A stretch of 64,000 nt of DNA from the NCBI GenBank assembly GCA_035610835.1, contig CM069459.1:26865570-26929569 (forward strand). Reading direction: 5' to 3'. A program made the translations under genes and the position numbers. Below the pieces are notes generated by a model that searched no databases, was not told the DNA's origin, and worked only from the letters and a program-made list of their open reading frames with translations. Every line of letters begins with the position of its first letter. The first letter of the stretch is position 1. This DNA is from Ophiura sarsii (Eukaryota > Echinodermata > Ophiuroidea > Amphilepidida > Ophiuridae). Below are positions 40,099-52,699 of the stretch, one piece after another.

Positions 40099-41501
40099 TG
40101 TACCTTTTTTCCAAAACTTGTTATGTCAATTTCACGCTAGTAGAAGAATATTCCCTTCTGTAATGTATCAATTATTATATTTTCTAGCCCAACTTTGAAA
40201 TTTTATGTCATTATACGTATAAAGGTAACTTTATTTGCTATTTTTAATTGTATTATTCTTGGATAACGCCATTCACGTGTATGATAGTTATGGGATTGAA
40301 AAAAAGATAAAACAATTGAAACTGACATACATCATGTAGCTGTTGCCAAAACTTTATTTGTTTAATCAATTTTATTACTAAAACATGATTTAAACCATAC
40401 ATTTGGGCTAAATTTACCAATATTGACCGTCAAACAGTGGTCAAATATTGAATTTTCACTTTAAATGGTTTATATAGCTTGTATTTTCGTTTAAAAGGGG
40501 GTATTTACCATTACATTAACTATTACATGCACACTGCATCGCATATTGTGAAGTTGTTCTCTTTTGTTATTGATAATGGACATTTTAGGGTGAATTCCGT
40601 TATCCCTGTGAACAGCGTTATCCATGGTTATCCTAACATACACACGCACAATAAAGCCTGCCGATAGCACATGCTCAATACTTGCTCAATATAGCGATTT
40701 GGCTATGTGTAGCGCGGTAGTAAACACTCATATGTGGGTTATGAGCCATATATTTACACTTACAGCATATTCTAGAAGAAACCGTTTGGTTCACAAAGTG
40801 ATATGCGTTATATAGAACGCGAAAGAAGAAGCAAACTCAATGTTTTCAATGTTTCGCTGCTGTAGACTTCTCAATGATTTTCCAATAAAGAAAGATTGTG
40901 CTCTTGCAATATTTTCTTCCAATGAGGGGGATAACACTCCACATGATAACGCCGTTCACGATAACGCCTTTCACGTTTTCATCCCTTTTCGGACCTTCTG
41001 CAAGCCATATGGTTGCATTTCTATTTACATCTTTCCATCGTAAGACTTAACGGAGAAGCTATAATAAGCCACCTTTAAACTGTGTAGTATAAAGTTGATA
41101 TGTAGCATAATACTGTTTTACATGGAGTTTTTAACTACTGGAATAGGCCATCGTACGTTGTAACTGTTATGGAATTACCATATGAGAGTACCCGATTGTC
41201 AAAGCCTAGTGCCTGTCTTACTGGCTCGTCCAGGAATGTCAATGTTAATAGTAAGTGGGCAGATAATACGATTAATTAGTCAAAATTATGCAGGCGAGTT
41301 TGATGAAGAAATAAATATCGTAATTTAAAGATACAAATGTATCGTGCTTTGAACCTTATTACGAGGGCACTGATTGAGTGCTGGACCATCATGACGTCAT
41401 AGTGAAGTTAAATAGGGAATGTTGGTACTTTGTTGATGTCAATTGAAAGAGGAGACCAACAGCTATAATACAGCAGTATCAAACACAATTGCATAGGGCG
41501 T
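40099..41501. other. No gene or element recognised
   Basis: AT-rich DNA with short incidental frames. The only pattern is a repeated AACGGCGTTATC-like word (40263, 40606, 40944, and 38590 before the transposon), partly in inverted orientation. Confidence 0.5.
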
Positions 41502-41883
41502 TTAAAGGTATATTATGTGATCTTTCCAGGGAACGCCCTCAACATCGAACAAAAAATTGAAAGCTGATTTTCTTGCAGAATTACATTTCTGATCATAAAT
41601 CGTACATACATTCCAAGTTACAGGGCGATACGATTCCTAATTACTTCAAAATCATGGTTTTAGAGTGAAAATAAACTGTCGGGATAACACGACAGTTTAT
41701 ATTTTCACTCTAAATTCACTCTAAAACCATGATTTTGAGGTAATTCGGAATCGTATTGCTCTGTAACCTGGAATGTACGATTGATTTATGATCAGAAATG
41801 TAAATCTGCAAGATAATCTACTTTCTAAAAAAAATCATGAATAGAGGGCGCTCTCTGGAAAAGACCACATAATATGCCTTTAA
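41502..41883. mobile_element. Fold-back MITE with TTAAAGGTATATTATGTG ends
   Basis: Almost the whole 382 bp is an inverted repeat: TTAAAGGTATATTATGTGAT at the left and CACATAATATGCCTTTAA at the right, then ATTTCTGATCATAAATCGTA matching the complement of the right side, with a central AAACTGTCG-CGACAGTTT hairpin. A diverged half copy lies at 47179-47392. No coding capacity. Confidence 0.8.
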
Positions 41884-42149
41884 TAACAAAAACTATAGAG
41901 GCGGGTACTGTAACACCCCCGACCATGTATGCCCTTGGTTGGATACGAAACAAAAATATAATAGCCTGGATGGACGAAACTTAATTGATATGGGACGGTA
42001 CGAAGAAAGATACTTGTAGACGCTCCGTGTCGTATTACATCTCAAATCTATAAAGTAATATTGATAAAATTAAAGACAACTCAGTACTCGGTTGTTTCTT
42101 GTCACATCTTTAATATATCTATATATGAAATGCAATAAATAAATGGGTC

Positions 42150-42560
42150 ATAGATTATCAATTCTTTCAATTGCCGGGTGAAATTGTGCCGATGCTCTAG
42201 ATCTTCTAATTTATATGTTTTGTGCGTATTGCACACCCATTTCTATACCATATAGAATGTGTTTTTATCAATCTCTTGTTGGTTTTAAAATACTCAGTCT
42301 AAATTGTACGTGCACTGGCTGCAAAAACAGACACTTTAATACGACACTGTCTCATATTTCCTAGTTCTGTTCGAGGTTTCTTACTTGTTTACATTCATAG
42401 GTTATTGACAACACTCTCTTGGTATTCATCAAGTATTTTACAGAGTAGGATCGGTTTCAAAATTGCATTTGTCACACCCGAGGCGGTCCTACTACGTTAG
42501 AGATCATATTACAATACACAACCAGATAGTCAAATCAGAAAATGCACACTAAACTTTGGA
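42150..42560 (+). repeat. Copy D (first half) of the direct-repeat segment
   Basis: It shares GTGCCGATGCTCTAGATCTT, a GTGCGTATTGCACACCC block and GAGTAGGATCGGTTTC with copies A and C, in the same order and spacing. Confidence 0.5.
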
Positions 42561-42668
42561 TGTACTCTGCACGCATTTGATTTTAAAACTGAGGTATTAA
42601 AAAGGAGGAGAAGTGGAGTCCCTTGCCGCGATCTACCTGGAGGCTGTCTGCCTCTCTTCTGTTCTTAA

Positions 42669-42906
42669 CACTTTCCACGCGGTTATTAGTTTCACCAAAT
42701 CCAAAGCAGATTTTTCAGAACCCTTTCCCAACTTTCAAAGCCTATCGCAAGAATTACTGAACAAATACTAGAACTGTTTGTGCTCATTTTAAGGCATATC
42801 TCATGGTGATTCAAAATATGTTAACGAAATTTAACAATATTGACATTTTTGAAACATTTTGTCAAATGTGGCATGTCGTCTGCAGACGCCTGCCGCGTGG
42901 AAAGTG
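42669..42906. mobile_element. piggyBac-like MITE with TTAA target sites
   Basis: CACTTTCCACGCGG and CCGCGTGGAAAGTG bound 238 bp and TTAA flanks both sides (42665-42668, 42907-42910). TTAA duplication is the piggyBac signature, although other groups also use it. A diverged partial relative lies near 43270-43400. Confidence 0.75.
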
Positions 42907-43088
42907 TTAATACTTGGTAGATTGCTAACGTACGTACGAACCCTTCCGCTACAGTACTGTTGTTATTTAAACCTTGCGGGCTATCATAGGAACCCGTCTG
43001 TTTGCCATTTGCAAATAATAATGACGAAATCCGGAAAAGTAGTGTCATGTTCAGGGTGATCAATGTAGAGATAAGGTTCCGCGCGTAT

Positions 43089-43124
43089 CAAGATTCAAAG
43101 GCATTTTAACGCCTTTGAATCTTG
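43089..43124. repeat. Hairpin with a 14-bp perfect stem
   Basis: CAAGATTCAAAGGC and GCCTTTGAATCTTG enclose an 8-base loop. No adjacent gene supports a terminator role. Confidence 0.7.
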
Positions 43125-43609
43125 CTATTTAATAGTATCGTATAAATATATGCAAATCGTCAGTGCCATATTTTGTAGAACGATGAGGGCGCATACCTGT
43201 ACCAAATGACTGAGTATGTCTCTGCGATTCCACAGCTATATTGTCGTGAAGAAAAGGCAAGCGTCAACAGAGGGTATCAGGGTACTGTTGCGGAAAAGTT
43301 TTCAGAAACCTTTCCCAACTTGAAAGACTTATCTCATTAATTACTGGACCAATAATAAGCATGTTTATACTTATCTTAATTCGACTCACTCAATTCATTG
43401 GTATATGCTGTTCTTAATTCGGGTGTAACCGTCGTGATGTAGAATGTAAATAAACACCGCAAGTAAAAAAGACCACACTTATTCGAAAGGTTATAACGCT
43501 AAATCTGATCATCGTACGCCGATATAATTGATATAGACCAGTGGAAGACATTTTTAGCTACATTTTGATACCTTATTTCCTACCAAAAAATGTTGAATAA
43601 TGGGAAGCA

Positions 43610-43880
43610 GTGTACTTCAGGTCCCAGATTCTGGATTCTACTTAGCTAGTACCATACGTCCGATACTGGTACAAAGTCAGTGGTCCAGTATCGGCCAATA
43701 CTGGCACATATAACATGTTCTAGTATCGCCCGATACTGGAACACAATTTGATGTTCCAGTATCGTATCGACCGGTAAAGTAGTATGGAACAGTAAAATCG
43801 TACCAGTATCGACCGATACTGGCCACTTTTATGTTCCAGTATTGAACGATACTGGTTTAAAGTAAACTTCCCCTCGGCAT
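43610..43880. repeat. Cluster of CCAGTATCGnnCGATACTGG palindromes
   Basis: At least five copies of the 9+2+9 palindrome or its half occur at about 45-bp spacing, between TGTACTTCAGGTCCCAGATT and GATACTGGTTTAAAGTAAAC. The same arrangement is at 21110-21345. Half copies are at about 29885, 51240 and 62985. Confidence 0.75.
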
Positions 43881-44261
43881 GCATGAATGCATGTATACAA
43901 TGTGCGTAACCTTGTCATTTGTAACATTTGAGACTTCTACTGCAGGAATGTTGGACAATAAAGAGATAAACCTGGTTTTTCGACGAAAAACCTGGTTTCT
44001 TAGCCGATAAACCTTGCTTTTAGAATCGATCAGGTTTATCGAATTCGATCATAGATAATCGACACAGGGATTAGGGGGGCTGTGCACCTTCAGTTACAGC
44101 CTCCGTAAAACTGCCGTAACTTCTTCATTTAATCTATATAAGAGTATACATGTTTTTGCAGGAAAGGGTTCAATGAATTCAACCATGATCATGAAATCGA
44201 CCATATTAGAAAAAATTATAAAAAACACGTTTTTTGACCCATTTTATGTTCTTCAAAGATA

Positions 44262-44572
44262 ACTCAAAATACATTTTGTCAAATTTTGTCATGCTAGTTT
44301 TATTATATTCCTCATACAATTCCCTAGGAATGTTTTTTTTCTTTTTTGAAAATCTTTATTATTTTTTGAATTATCGACCAAAAGTGCCAACATTTACCAA
44401 AAAAAAGTGATTTTCACGATTTTGGAGGTAAAAAAACACGTTTTTTAGCACTTTTTGGTCTATAATTCAAAAAATAATAAAGATTTTCAACGATTCCTAG
44501 TGAATTGTATGAGGAATATAATAAAACTAGTATGACAACATTTGACACAACATATTTTGAGTTATCTTTGTC
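44262..44572. repeat. Inverted repeat with about 130-bp arms
   Basis: The arms 44262-44393 and 44442-44572 share AAAATAATAAAGATTTTCAA and TAGTTTTATTATATTCCTCA in inverted orientation. Each arm also contains AACACGTTTTTT words. The element could be a fold-back MITE, but termini and target duplication are unclear. Confidence 0.65.
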
Positions 44573-45773
44573 TTTTTTTGTAAACACCAAGTAATATTAA
44601 GAAAAACTGCCAATTTAGTTACCTTTAATTTATGTTACTTAAGGCATGATACTCAATTTCGAATTTTCGAATTTTGGGCACTTTGAAGTAATTTTGCAGA
44701 ATTTCGGAGGTTTTTAAAATCTCTTTCATTGATTATGACATGTTGAGACTGTTTATGTGTCAAATAATGTGAAACGTTTATATATACAATGTTTTAAAAA
44801 CTCAATGGACAATGAAACTGATTACGCAATGACGTGCTCACCCTGGGAGAAATGGGGTGAAAAATGTTTCAAATTTTAAATAATAATAGGCCTAAATTTT
44901 CTTTTTATCTGTCATGCATAATGTATCGTATATCAGGGAATCTCACAATGCACTTTGTTTTAGGTTATATCTTCTAGGGAATTGCCCAGAGGACTGTTAT
45001 CGACATTTTGATACTTTGAAAGCCCCATTTTTGTCTTAATTCAGACCAAACTTAAACCTGGTCACCTCCCGATATGATTTGACATCAATAACAAACGGGA
45101 TTTAAACAGCAATTTCTTAACTTTATTTGTTAAACCCCTGATTGATAAAACAAGCTTAGATATGTAGGTCAAGAAAGTAGGCCAAACAGCTGTTGGCTGT
45201 ATAATATATAACGACGTCAATAACACCTTGCCTATCAATTGTTACGTGCGACGTACCATTATATTCCTTTTGTATTCGAAGTCATTAATAATATGCCTCG
45301 CGGTATTTTATATTTCATGTAGTACGTGCCTGGATATTTTATCTCTAGATCCAGGTGCAGCCCCTTGTAGCCGGTGCCAAATAATTTGTAATTGTTATGG
45401 CCATGTGTTTGGAACTCGCCACCCTTACCGTTGCATGTCCAGAATTTCTACCCCATAACAAGCATATATTTTCTGAACGGTAATCTCACAAGAAATCAAA
45501 TATGATATTATAATTAAGATGGGACCTAATGGTAACATGTTGTGATTTAGAATGTATAAACAGAAATCCATTTTGTTCTTCATATTCGGATTTCAGCTCA
45601 ATAATATTGCTATACCACAATCATAATTATACTGTGGATATTGATTTATCATGCAATTACCCATCAAACATAATGGATGTCAATGGTAACTCGTTTATTA
45701 GAGTTTACAAGTATATGCACCCTATTCTGATTTAAACGGCATTTTTAAATTCCCAATATATATTGTACACAGC

Positions 45774-45786
45774 GTCGCCGCCGCCA

Positions 45787-45833
<47 letters not shown>

Positions 45834-45904
45834 GCCACCGCCGCCACCGCCACCGCCACCGCCGCCACCGCCACCGCCACCGCCACCGCCACCGCCACCG
45901 CCGC
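45774..45904 (+). repeat. CCG/CCA trinucleotide microsatellite
   Basis: About 130 bases of mixed CCG and CCA triplets. Long frames on both strands are artefacts of the repeat. Confidence 0.97.
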
Positions 45905-46253
45905 CCAAGGGTCGCATTATGACGCGTCTGCGCGTCCTAGACCTCTCACTTTCGAATAGTGACGCGTCAGATTTCAAATTGGAAAGCCTTGCGGGTCCCG
46001 ATCAAAATTGAAGGGACCCCTCACATTTGACGATGTATGGAAATGGAAACCTTAAGAAATTCTGTAAATTACATATCCATCCTTTGCTCACAATATAAAT
46101 TCAATAAAACTGTCCTCATCATCGATCATACCCGTCGACCCCTAACTAACCAAACCATAAGTCATCGACTCATAGTGTGGACTCTAATTTTCCTAAATCA
46201 GTTTCGTCCATTTTCAAATACCCATACTTCGGGACCTCTCATTTTCTTGAGGG

Positions 46254-46476
46254 CAGTGGCGTAGCCAGGTTTTTCTCAGTGGGGGGGCAAAGGGGGGGCC
46301 GGGAGTTTTGGTGGGGGGGCAACAACCAAATTGAGGATTGAATTTCCTTGTGTTGTGAATAGGTTAGTCCCAAATTATTTCAACTGACATTTCCCACAGG
46401 GGGGGCAACAGGGGGGGCAGAGAACCCCACAGGGGGGGCAGCTGCCCCCCCTTGCCCCCCCTTGGCTACGCCACTG
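46254..46476. mobile_element. hAT MITE with 8-bp target duplication
   Basis: The ends CAGTGGCGTAGCCA and TGGCTACGCCACTG bound 223 bp and the duplication CTTGAGGG flanks both sides (46246-46253, 46477-46484). The interior has several GGGGGGGCA runs. A CAGTGGCGTAGCC remnant also occurs in the palindrome arms next to the long C tracts. Confidence 0.9.
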
Positions 46477-46932
46477 CTTGAGGGACCCCTAAATTTGTTT
46501 TTTGAAGTCCTACGGGGTCCCGACAAATTTCATGGGACCTCTCACATTTTTGATCCAGTACTATCCCTGCGGCGCCGCCACCCTGACTTTCGAAATATAA
46601 TCAATCATATCTCAGCCAAACAGTTATAGAAATACCTGATTTATTCACACAATGTAGCTAGATAAATAGGCTTTCACATGAAACCGTATTTAGTTGTTGA
46701 GTTAATAGAGGGAGAGATGGATGATTCGTCACCAAAAATGCAACGCCGCCACCCTTTTTGGGTGGTGAGTTCAAAATACATCGCCTTATCGTAGTGGGAG
46801 TGGGGGAGGCGGGACAGTGACTTTGAAGGCATGCTTATCTGAGAGGTGTTGTTTCTGAAATAAAAATATATTAGCTAGGCCTAAAGCAATATCAAATGTT
46901 TGCATATTATTTCCTCTGTCGTATACTAAAGT

Positions 46933-47175
46933 TTAACTATCAGGAAATACTTTCGTGGACTCATAATCTACTTTGACTGTATTTCCTGTACACACACAAT
47001 CACAGAACTTTGCTAAATCTTCATGGACATTTGCTTCCAAGTTAAATATTGTTTCAATTTGTCGATTTTCACCATAAAGCATTCCGAGGTAAAGTGCGGC
47101 GTAACCGGAAATACCATAAACGACGGTTAACACGGTGTCAAACCATTTACGAAAAAACAAACAAAATACAATCAT
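46933..47175 (-). pseudogene. Possible ankyrin-like exon fragment or relic
   Basis: An 80-residue frame with the string YGISGYAALYLGMLYGENRQ followed by IETIFNLEANVHE loosely fits an ankyrin repeat (G-x-A-A-L-x-x-x-x-x-G). A partial copy of the same DNA occurs at 47450-47540 without the frame. No clear splice sites or partner exons are seen. It could be chance. Confidence 0.2.
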
Positions 47176-47178
47176 AAA

Positions 47179-47392
47179 TAAACTGTCCTGGTATCAGGAC
47201 AGCTAATTTCAAAATCTGATTTTGAAATCATTAGGAAACATTATTGTACTGTAACTTATAAAGATATTTTAGTTTCATGGTTATAAATGTAATTTGAAAA
47301 TCAAATGCATTTCTATGATGAAATCCCAGATAGAGGGCGCTCCATGAAAAGTATCGCACAATATGCCTTTAATATAAGGGAATCATTTGTGA
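47179..47392. mobile_element. Diverged half of the fold-back MITE
   Basis: It shares AAACTGTC-GACAG, GATAGAGGGCGCTCCATGAA and CAATATGCCTTTAAT with the right half of 41502-41883. A further degenerate part follows at 47540-47640. Confidence 0.55.
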
Positions 47393-47892
47393 CGGTATAA
47401 TTAACTGATTTTTATCATAAAGCATTCAGTAGGGGTGTGTTCACTTGTGTTGTGCAAAGTTGCGGTCGTAACCGGAAACACCATAAACGACGTTAACACG
47501 GTGTCAAACCATGGAAGTCCATTTACGAACGAAAAAAACACACACAATAAATAAGCTTATTTCAAAATCTGATTTTGAAGTCATTAAGAAACGTATTGCA
47601 CTGTAACTTTATTTTTGTTGTTCTAGTGAATGTTTATACATTTAAGAAGGGAATAATATGTGACGGTATAATTAACTGATCTTAACAAAAAGTGAAATCA
47701 ATAGAATTTGTTTTACAAACGATTACAATAAAATTAAAAGTGCTACGGGAAATGGGAATCTCTCTCCCTACAATGAGTAGAATCGTTGTTGTTTTCTGGT
47801 TGTATGAGTATACTCGACGATCATTATTCTTATAACTAGATGGAATCCATTTATCAATTACTTGCAATTTGAATTAGAACATAATGCACATA

Positions 47893-48731
47893 TCAGTTGT
47901 ATGACACACTATACAATTACCAGCACATTCTTGACACAGGGTACGTCATGGGCCGCCTTTGGTCCTTCACACTATTTGACGAATGGGTGCGTCAGTGTCA
48001 GTTACTTTATATCTGGGTGCGTCACAGGGTACGCAATCATGCGTACAACAACATACGTACATTATAGTTTACAATTTACATGTAGAGTCTAGACTCACCA
48101 CTAAGTACCAACCATGCTTTTTATGAATATTCGAGGGATAGGGGTTTTACAACACCATGGAAGATCCCCCGTGAAAAGTAGTTTCATGTTTAGTATAGGC
48201 TACGTGAATTATTCTACAGTATGATATGTAGAGAAAATCACACCCAGTCAAATAGCGGAAAGTTGCGGAAACGTGTTTCTAGAGATGTATAAAGTTGAAT
48301 AAAGTCGTAAATTGTAAAGCAATTGCAAAATTATTTATAAAACTGTTTCAAACTACATGTACTGAAATTTAGATGTTGAATATATTGTGTTAGTATATAT
48401 TTGGCCAATTTCTTTTTCAACCATTGGTTGGGAGATATTTTTCTACAGTGATCTGCAACATTTTAAATTTAAAAAAATAAGTATTTTTATATATTGTGTA
48501 ATCCAGTTCAGTCAACAATGATGTATGGTGGTGGGAGTGCGTCATTTGAGACAGTCATGGTCCGTCAGAATCAATAAATGGTGTATCACAAAATGTACTG
48601 AGGATACCGTCATTGTATGGCAAAGGTACATCACATTTATTACACAGGGATGCGTTAGTACATGAGAAAGTGACGCAATTCGGGAAAGTGACGCACCATA
48701 CCTCGGGGTCTTAAAGTGGTCATACAACTGA
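47893..48731. mobile_element. Candidate DNA transposon with TCAGTTGTATGAC ends
   Basis: TCAGTTGTATGAC at 47893 and GTCATACAACTGA ending at 48731 form a perfect 13-bp inverted repeat. Both subterminal regions repeat GTGCGTCA or its complement (about 47986, 48017, 48536, 48671, 48686). No target duplication is evident and no transposase is encoded. Confidence 0.5.
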
Positions 48732-49226
48732 CGTACGAATATTCAATAAGGTTGCCGAATTTAACATTATACAAGTATACCCGTTCAAAGTCACACTATG
48801 TGATCTTTTCCAAGTGACAAAATCCTCAATTTTTACTTTGAAAGAAGATGTTCTTATTTAGTTGCATTTTCATTTAATATGAAGGTGGAAGTCAGACTAT
48901 CTCCAGCTGTTACATGTTGTGCATTGTTTGTTTTTGGGACTACACAATAAATCTTCTTTGGTTTACAGTGTTTCCTGTTGCGATCTCAACTGTACACAAG
49001 TGAACAGCATATTATGGAATGATGATGAAAATCGAAGCAAATAGGTTAAGAAATTCTTTAAATTGGAAGCATACCATCCATTATGATTTAAAGTGCTTTG
49101 ATGGTTTTTCACGGAAAATACAGTCAAGATAGATTTATGAGTCCAGGAAAGTTATTCCTGATAAGTTAAACTTCAATAAGAGAGAAAACAATATATGTGT
49201 CCAAATTCAAAAAACATCACATAATA

Positions 49227-49912
49227 CAGGGTGTCCCCAAAAAACCATGTGCACGTGTTTACTCAACTTGTTGACCATGAAGCCCTAAAAGTTGGTGTAA
49301 CATATTTAAACATATTGATGGAGTAAACGCATAACTTTCAGATGCCATTTATTTCATCTGATTTGGTTTTGTCAATCCTGAGATATAATCAATTAACTAA
49401 AGCTACCTTAAATCGATGTTGCGCTACTTTTACAGAAAGAATGCTCATAAGCATCAAACCGATTTTAACATGTTCTTCCAATGGGCATCAATCCGTCTTG
49501 AAACATCGGGGGAGTCGGAGCGGAAGGTTGAGGCCTTTGTTCTGATTTTTTTAAATATTCAGTTCTGTTTGGCTAAACAGACTCTCATTCTATAATTTAA
49601 ACCTATTTAATCGCAATAAAAATTAAAAAAAATGATTGCATAACATTTGCTAAGACCACTCGAACAGGTGGAAAATGTGTATTTCCGGAGTAAACCTTTC
49701 TATTGCAAACTGTAAAGTGTCAGAACGTCTATTTGAGGTAGCTTTAATTGGTCATATCTCATGATTGACAAAAACAAATTAGATGAAGTAAACAGCACCT
49801 GAAAGTCAAGCGTTAAGTCTCTCAGTATGTATATAAATGTTACGCCATATTTGAGAAATGTATGGTCAATAATTTGGGTAAACACGCCCACAGCTTATTT
49901 TAGGACACCCTG
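49227..49912. mobile_element. Tc1/mariner-like MITE, TA target site
   Basis: The ends CAGGGTGTCC and GGACACCCTG are flanked by TA (49225-49226, 49913-49914). Long subterminal inverted repeats of roughly 220 bp include GATATAATCAATTAACTAAAGC on one side and a GCTTTAATTGGTCATATCTC match on the other. No coding capacity. Confidence 0.8.
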
Positions 49913-49978
49913 TATTACTTTTAATATACACAACCTGGCTGTTTCTTCTGGGAAAACTTACCGGTAAGTTCCCCAGTA

Positions 49979-52280
49979 GAAACACGCTCTATCCGAAGTA
50001 TGGTATGATAGAGAAAAATAATAGTGTAATCAAAATATAAAAGTAGTTTGGGTGCCAAAAGTGTTTTGAGCACTGTTTAACACAGCTGCATGTTGTTAGC
50101 CGGGATTGTTAGTCACGTGTACATGACGAAAGTCCTAATATTTTTGGTTGCAGCACTGTAAACACATTGGGTGAAACCCGTTTGACTCATGATGTTGCCC
50201 AAAACGTTGGGAATAACTACTTTCAACTAATAGGACAATATCATTATTCAACATGCCGGCATTTGCATTACCATATGTTTTTGTAAACCAACTTAATTTT
50301 GAAATGTTGGGCACTTCTAGGGGCCAACAATTGGTCGACTAATAATGTTGGGTATTTGTATGAACCAACTGTCTTTCAACTTATAAATGATGGGCATTTT
50401 ATGAACCAATTGTTGGTTGATTTGTAAAAATATATTGGTCATTTTATACAACCAATGTTTGGGTAATTTCTGGTGGGTTTTTTATTGGGCGTTTTGAATA
50501 TATCTTGTTAGACGTCCCGTACTGAATAAAGCGTGTAGGCCCACACTGTTATATAACGTTGCCGGCGTTTTAATAAGCTGTTGTTAATTGTACTTTCTCC
50601 ATCGGTTCATCACATCTTTTAAATTGTGGAGACTTTTTTGTTGGAATAAAGCTTTTCTCTCTTTCTACATTTCTGAATTATACTAAATTTGACAATTTAA
50701 ACATAAAATGGCAAAATAATGTGCGCGCTAGACTAGACACCCCCCAGTAATGATGCTGGTGCTGCCAGTGAATACAAGAACATAATACCTCGGTATTAAT
50801 AGTATGGTCTCAGGATTGAGATCCGCCATCTTGCACAGTGATGATAAGTTGCTGGTGTCTTTCGTAAACTACCACAGGGCACACGTGGAATATGTCTTGC
50901 CAAAAAGTTGGCGAAAAATAGAAAAAGCTCGATTCTGACATACGTTTTACCAACGCGAGACCCAAACCGCCCAACGTTGTAGAATTTACCATCGTTTCAT
51001 CCAACCTTTTATCCACCATATATTCAAATGTTGGGCAAATGTTGAATATGATTTTGACCAACGTATAAGTAAACCTACGTCGCCCAATAATATTTTACCC
51101 AACCATTTTGCAGTGTAATATTTTACAATGATGCAGCACAGGAGCTGTGTTAAACATCACGTACACTTTTGACACCCAAACTGTTTTTTTTATGATATTC
51201 TACAATATTACTTTTATGTTTCAAATTCATCAGACGGAAAATACTGGTACCATACCAGTATCTATCTAGGAACTAAAGTACACTTTTTTCCCATTAAGAT
51301 TAATCTTTCCGGAACAATTTTGATCCTAACATGCCACAAAACAACAAAGATAAACCTTTATTAACACCATTTAATAACAAAACATAACGTTTCCAAATTC
51401 TCATTTTCAAAGCACGCAAGCGGCTAGAAAATGCTGTGTGTGGCACTTGAATGACCATGAATGAATGGGATATTGATTTCACGGTGAAACTGCGTTGGTT
51501 CGTGCCTGAGCGAGCGGGCTATTTGTTTGTGAGCAGGTCTTTTCTCTCCGCGTAGTTTGATGAAAATGTGAATTTGGAAACGGCACTTCATTAAATGGTG
51601 CTAATCATGGCTTACCAAGTTACCATTGTTGCTTGGTGGCAAATTTGGTACCAGACTGTGCTTAAAAGAGCCATTCGATGTCTATCTAGCCTGCTTGGTT
51701 AACACATGCTCTGAAATGACTCTATGGGACATAAACAAAATGTATGACTTTCTTTTGTTGAGCACTTAACTACAAAATATATAATACTCGTATAGGGCTT
51801 TTCTTTTGTTCAGATATATCCAGCGAGGTAAAATATGAACGTTGCAGTATATCATAGTGTTGCAAAAAAACCAGCCATTATAATGATATAAGTTGGTTGA
51901 GGAAATGAACCCTGGATTCCTGTGCTACACAAGATTAACTGTTTTGGTAAAGTCGTTGATCAAGATATATTTAGTATAGAAGTTTTCAAACATCACATTT
52001 TTTACACGTTGCTGATTCCCATACTTCTTTCAAAAACATTTTTTCTTCCAGAAATACACTTACATATTTTAAAACCGTTTTTAACGCATCTAAACTGTTT
52101 TAAAACCCATAAACTTATTTGATTGTAAACTATTATACCTATGAACATTTTATTTAGCAACTGTTTTAGAGTATTTTTTTTGTATCTATTTATTTATTTA
52201 ATAAATTATCAACATGATGCACTGCCCGTATCAAAAGTGCTCAATTCCTAAGAAGAGCGTAATATGTTGAAAACAAGCAG
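49979..52280 (+). repeat. First copy of a duplicated segment at least 2.3 kb long
   Basis: From AAACACGCTCTATCCGAAGT onward the sequence is nearly identical to 61112 onward, through AGAGCGTAATATGTTGAAAAC where the window ends. No gene is recognised. It contains the inverted-repeat element at 50045-51182. Confidence 0.9.
50045..51182. mobile_element. Non-autonomous transposon with AGTTTGGGTGyCAAAAGTG ends
   Basis: AGTTTGGGTGCCAAAAGTG and the complement CACTTTTGACACCCAAACT bound 1,138 bp, and TTTAACACAGCT continues the match inward. The interior has many GTTGGGCAA and CCCAACGT words in both orientations. In the second segment copy (61180 to about 62950) the right end is deleted. Confidence 0.65.
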
Positions 52281-52699
52281 TAAATTAAGAATTATTTATA
52301 CATAGTAACTGACAGTATCATGCACACCAACCACACAGGGCGGTGGCAATCTTCAGACTGGAGTACATCTAATTATAAAATAGTCAACAATAATACTAAT
52401 ATAATATAATACAGCATATCCAATTTATTGACACACGTAAGTGGATATCAATAATTTATAATAGGTGTGAAAGTCATTTTCCAGATAGGATAATCCATTA
52501 TCGGCCGAGTGCACCAATGACGGGTAACTTTATAATAGGGAGGTAAGCTAGGGAGGTAAACTTGCATATGTTCGTCCTCTCACAAAGAAGCCTAGTTTGG
52601 ATGTTTGGATAAACACATCTTAAAAAACTACAGACCAGATATCTAAAATATCTTACCATATTACGCCAATTTTAAAGGGACTCTATTGGATCGCAATCG

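Noticed and set aside
45732..46011. Poly-glycine and poly-proline frames on both strands
   Set aside because: They are produced by the CCG/CCA microsatellite.
51922..52122. 66-residue frame repeated at 63647-63847
   Set aside because: Duplicated because the DNA segment is duplicated; no signs of coding constraint.
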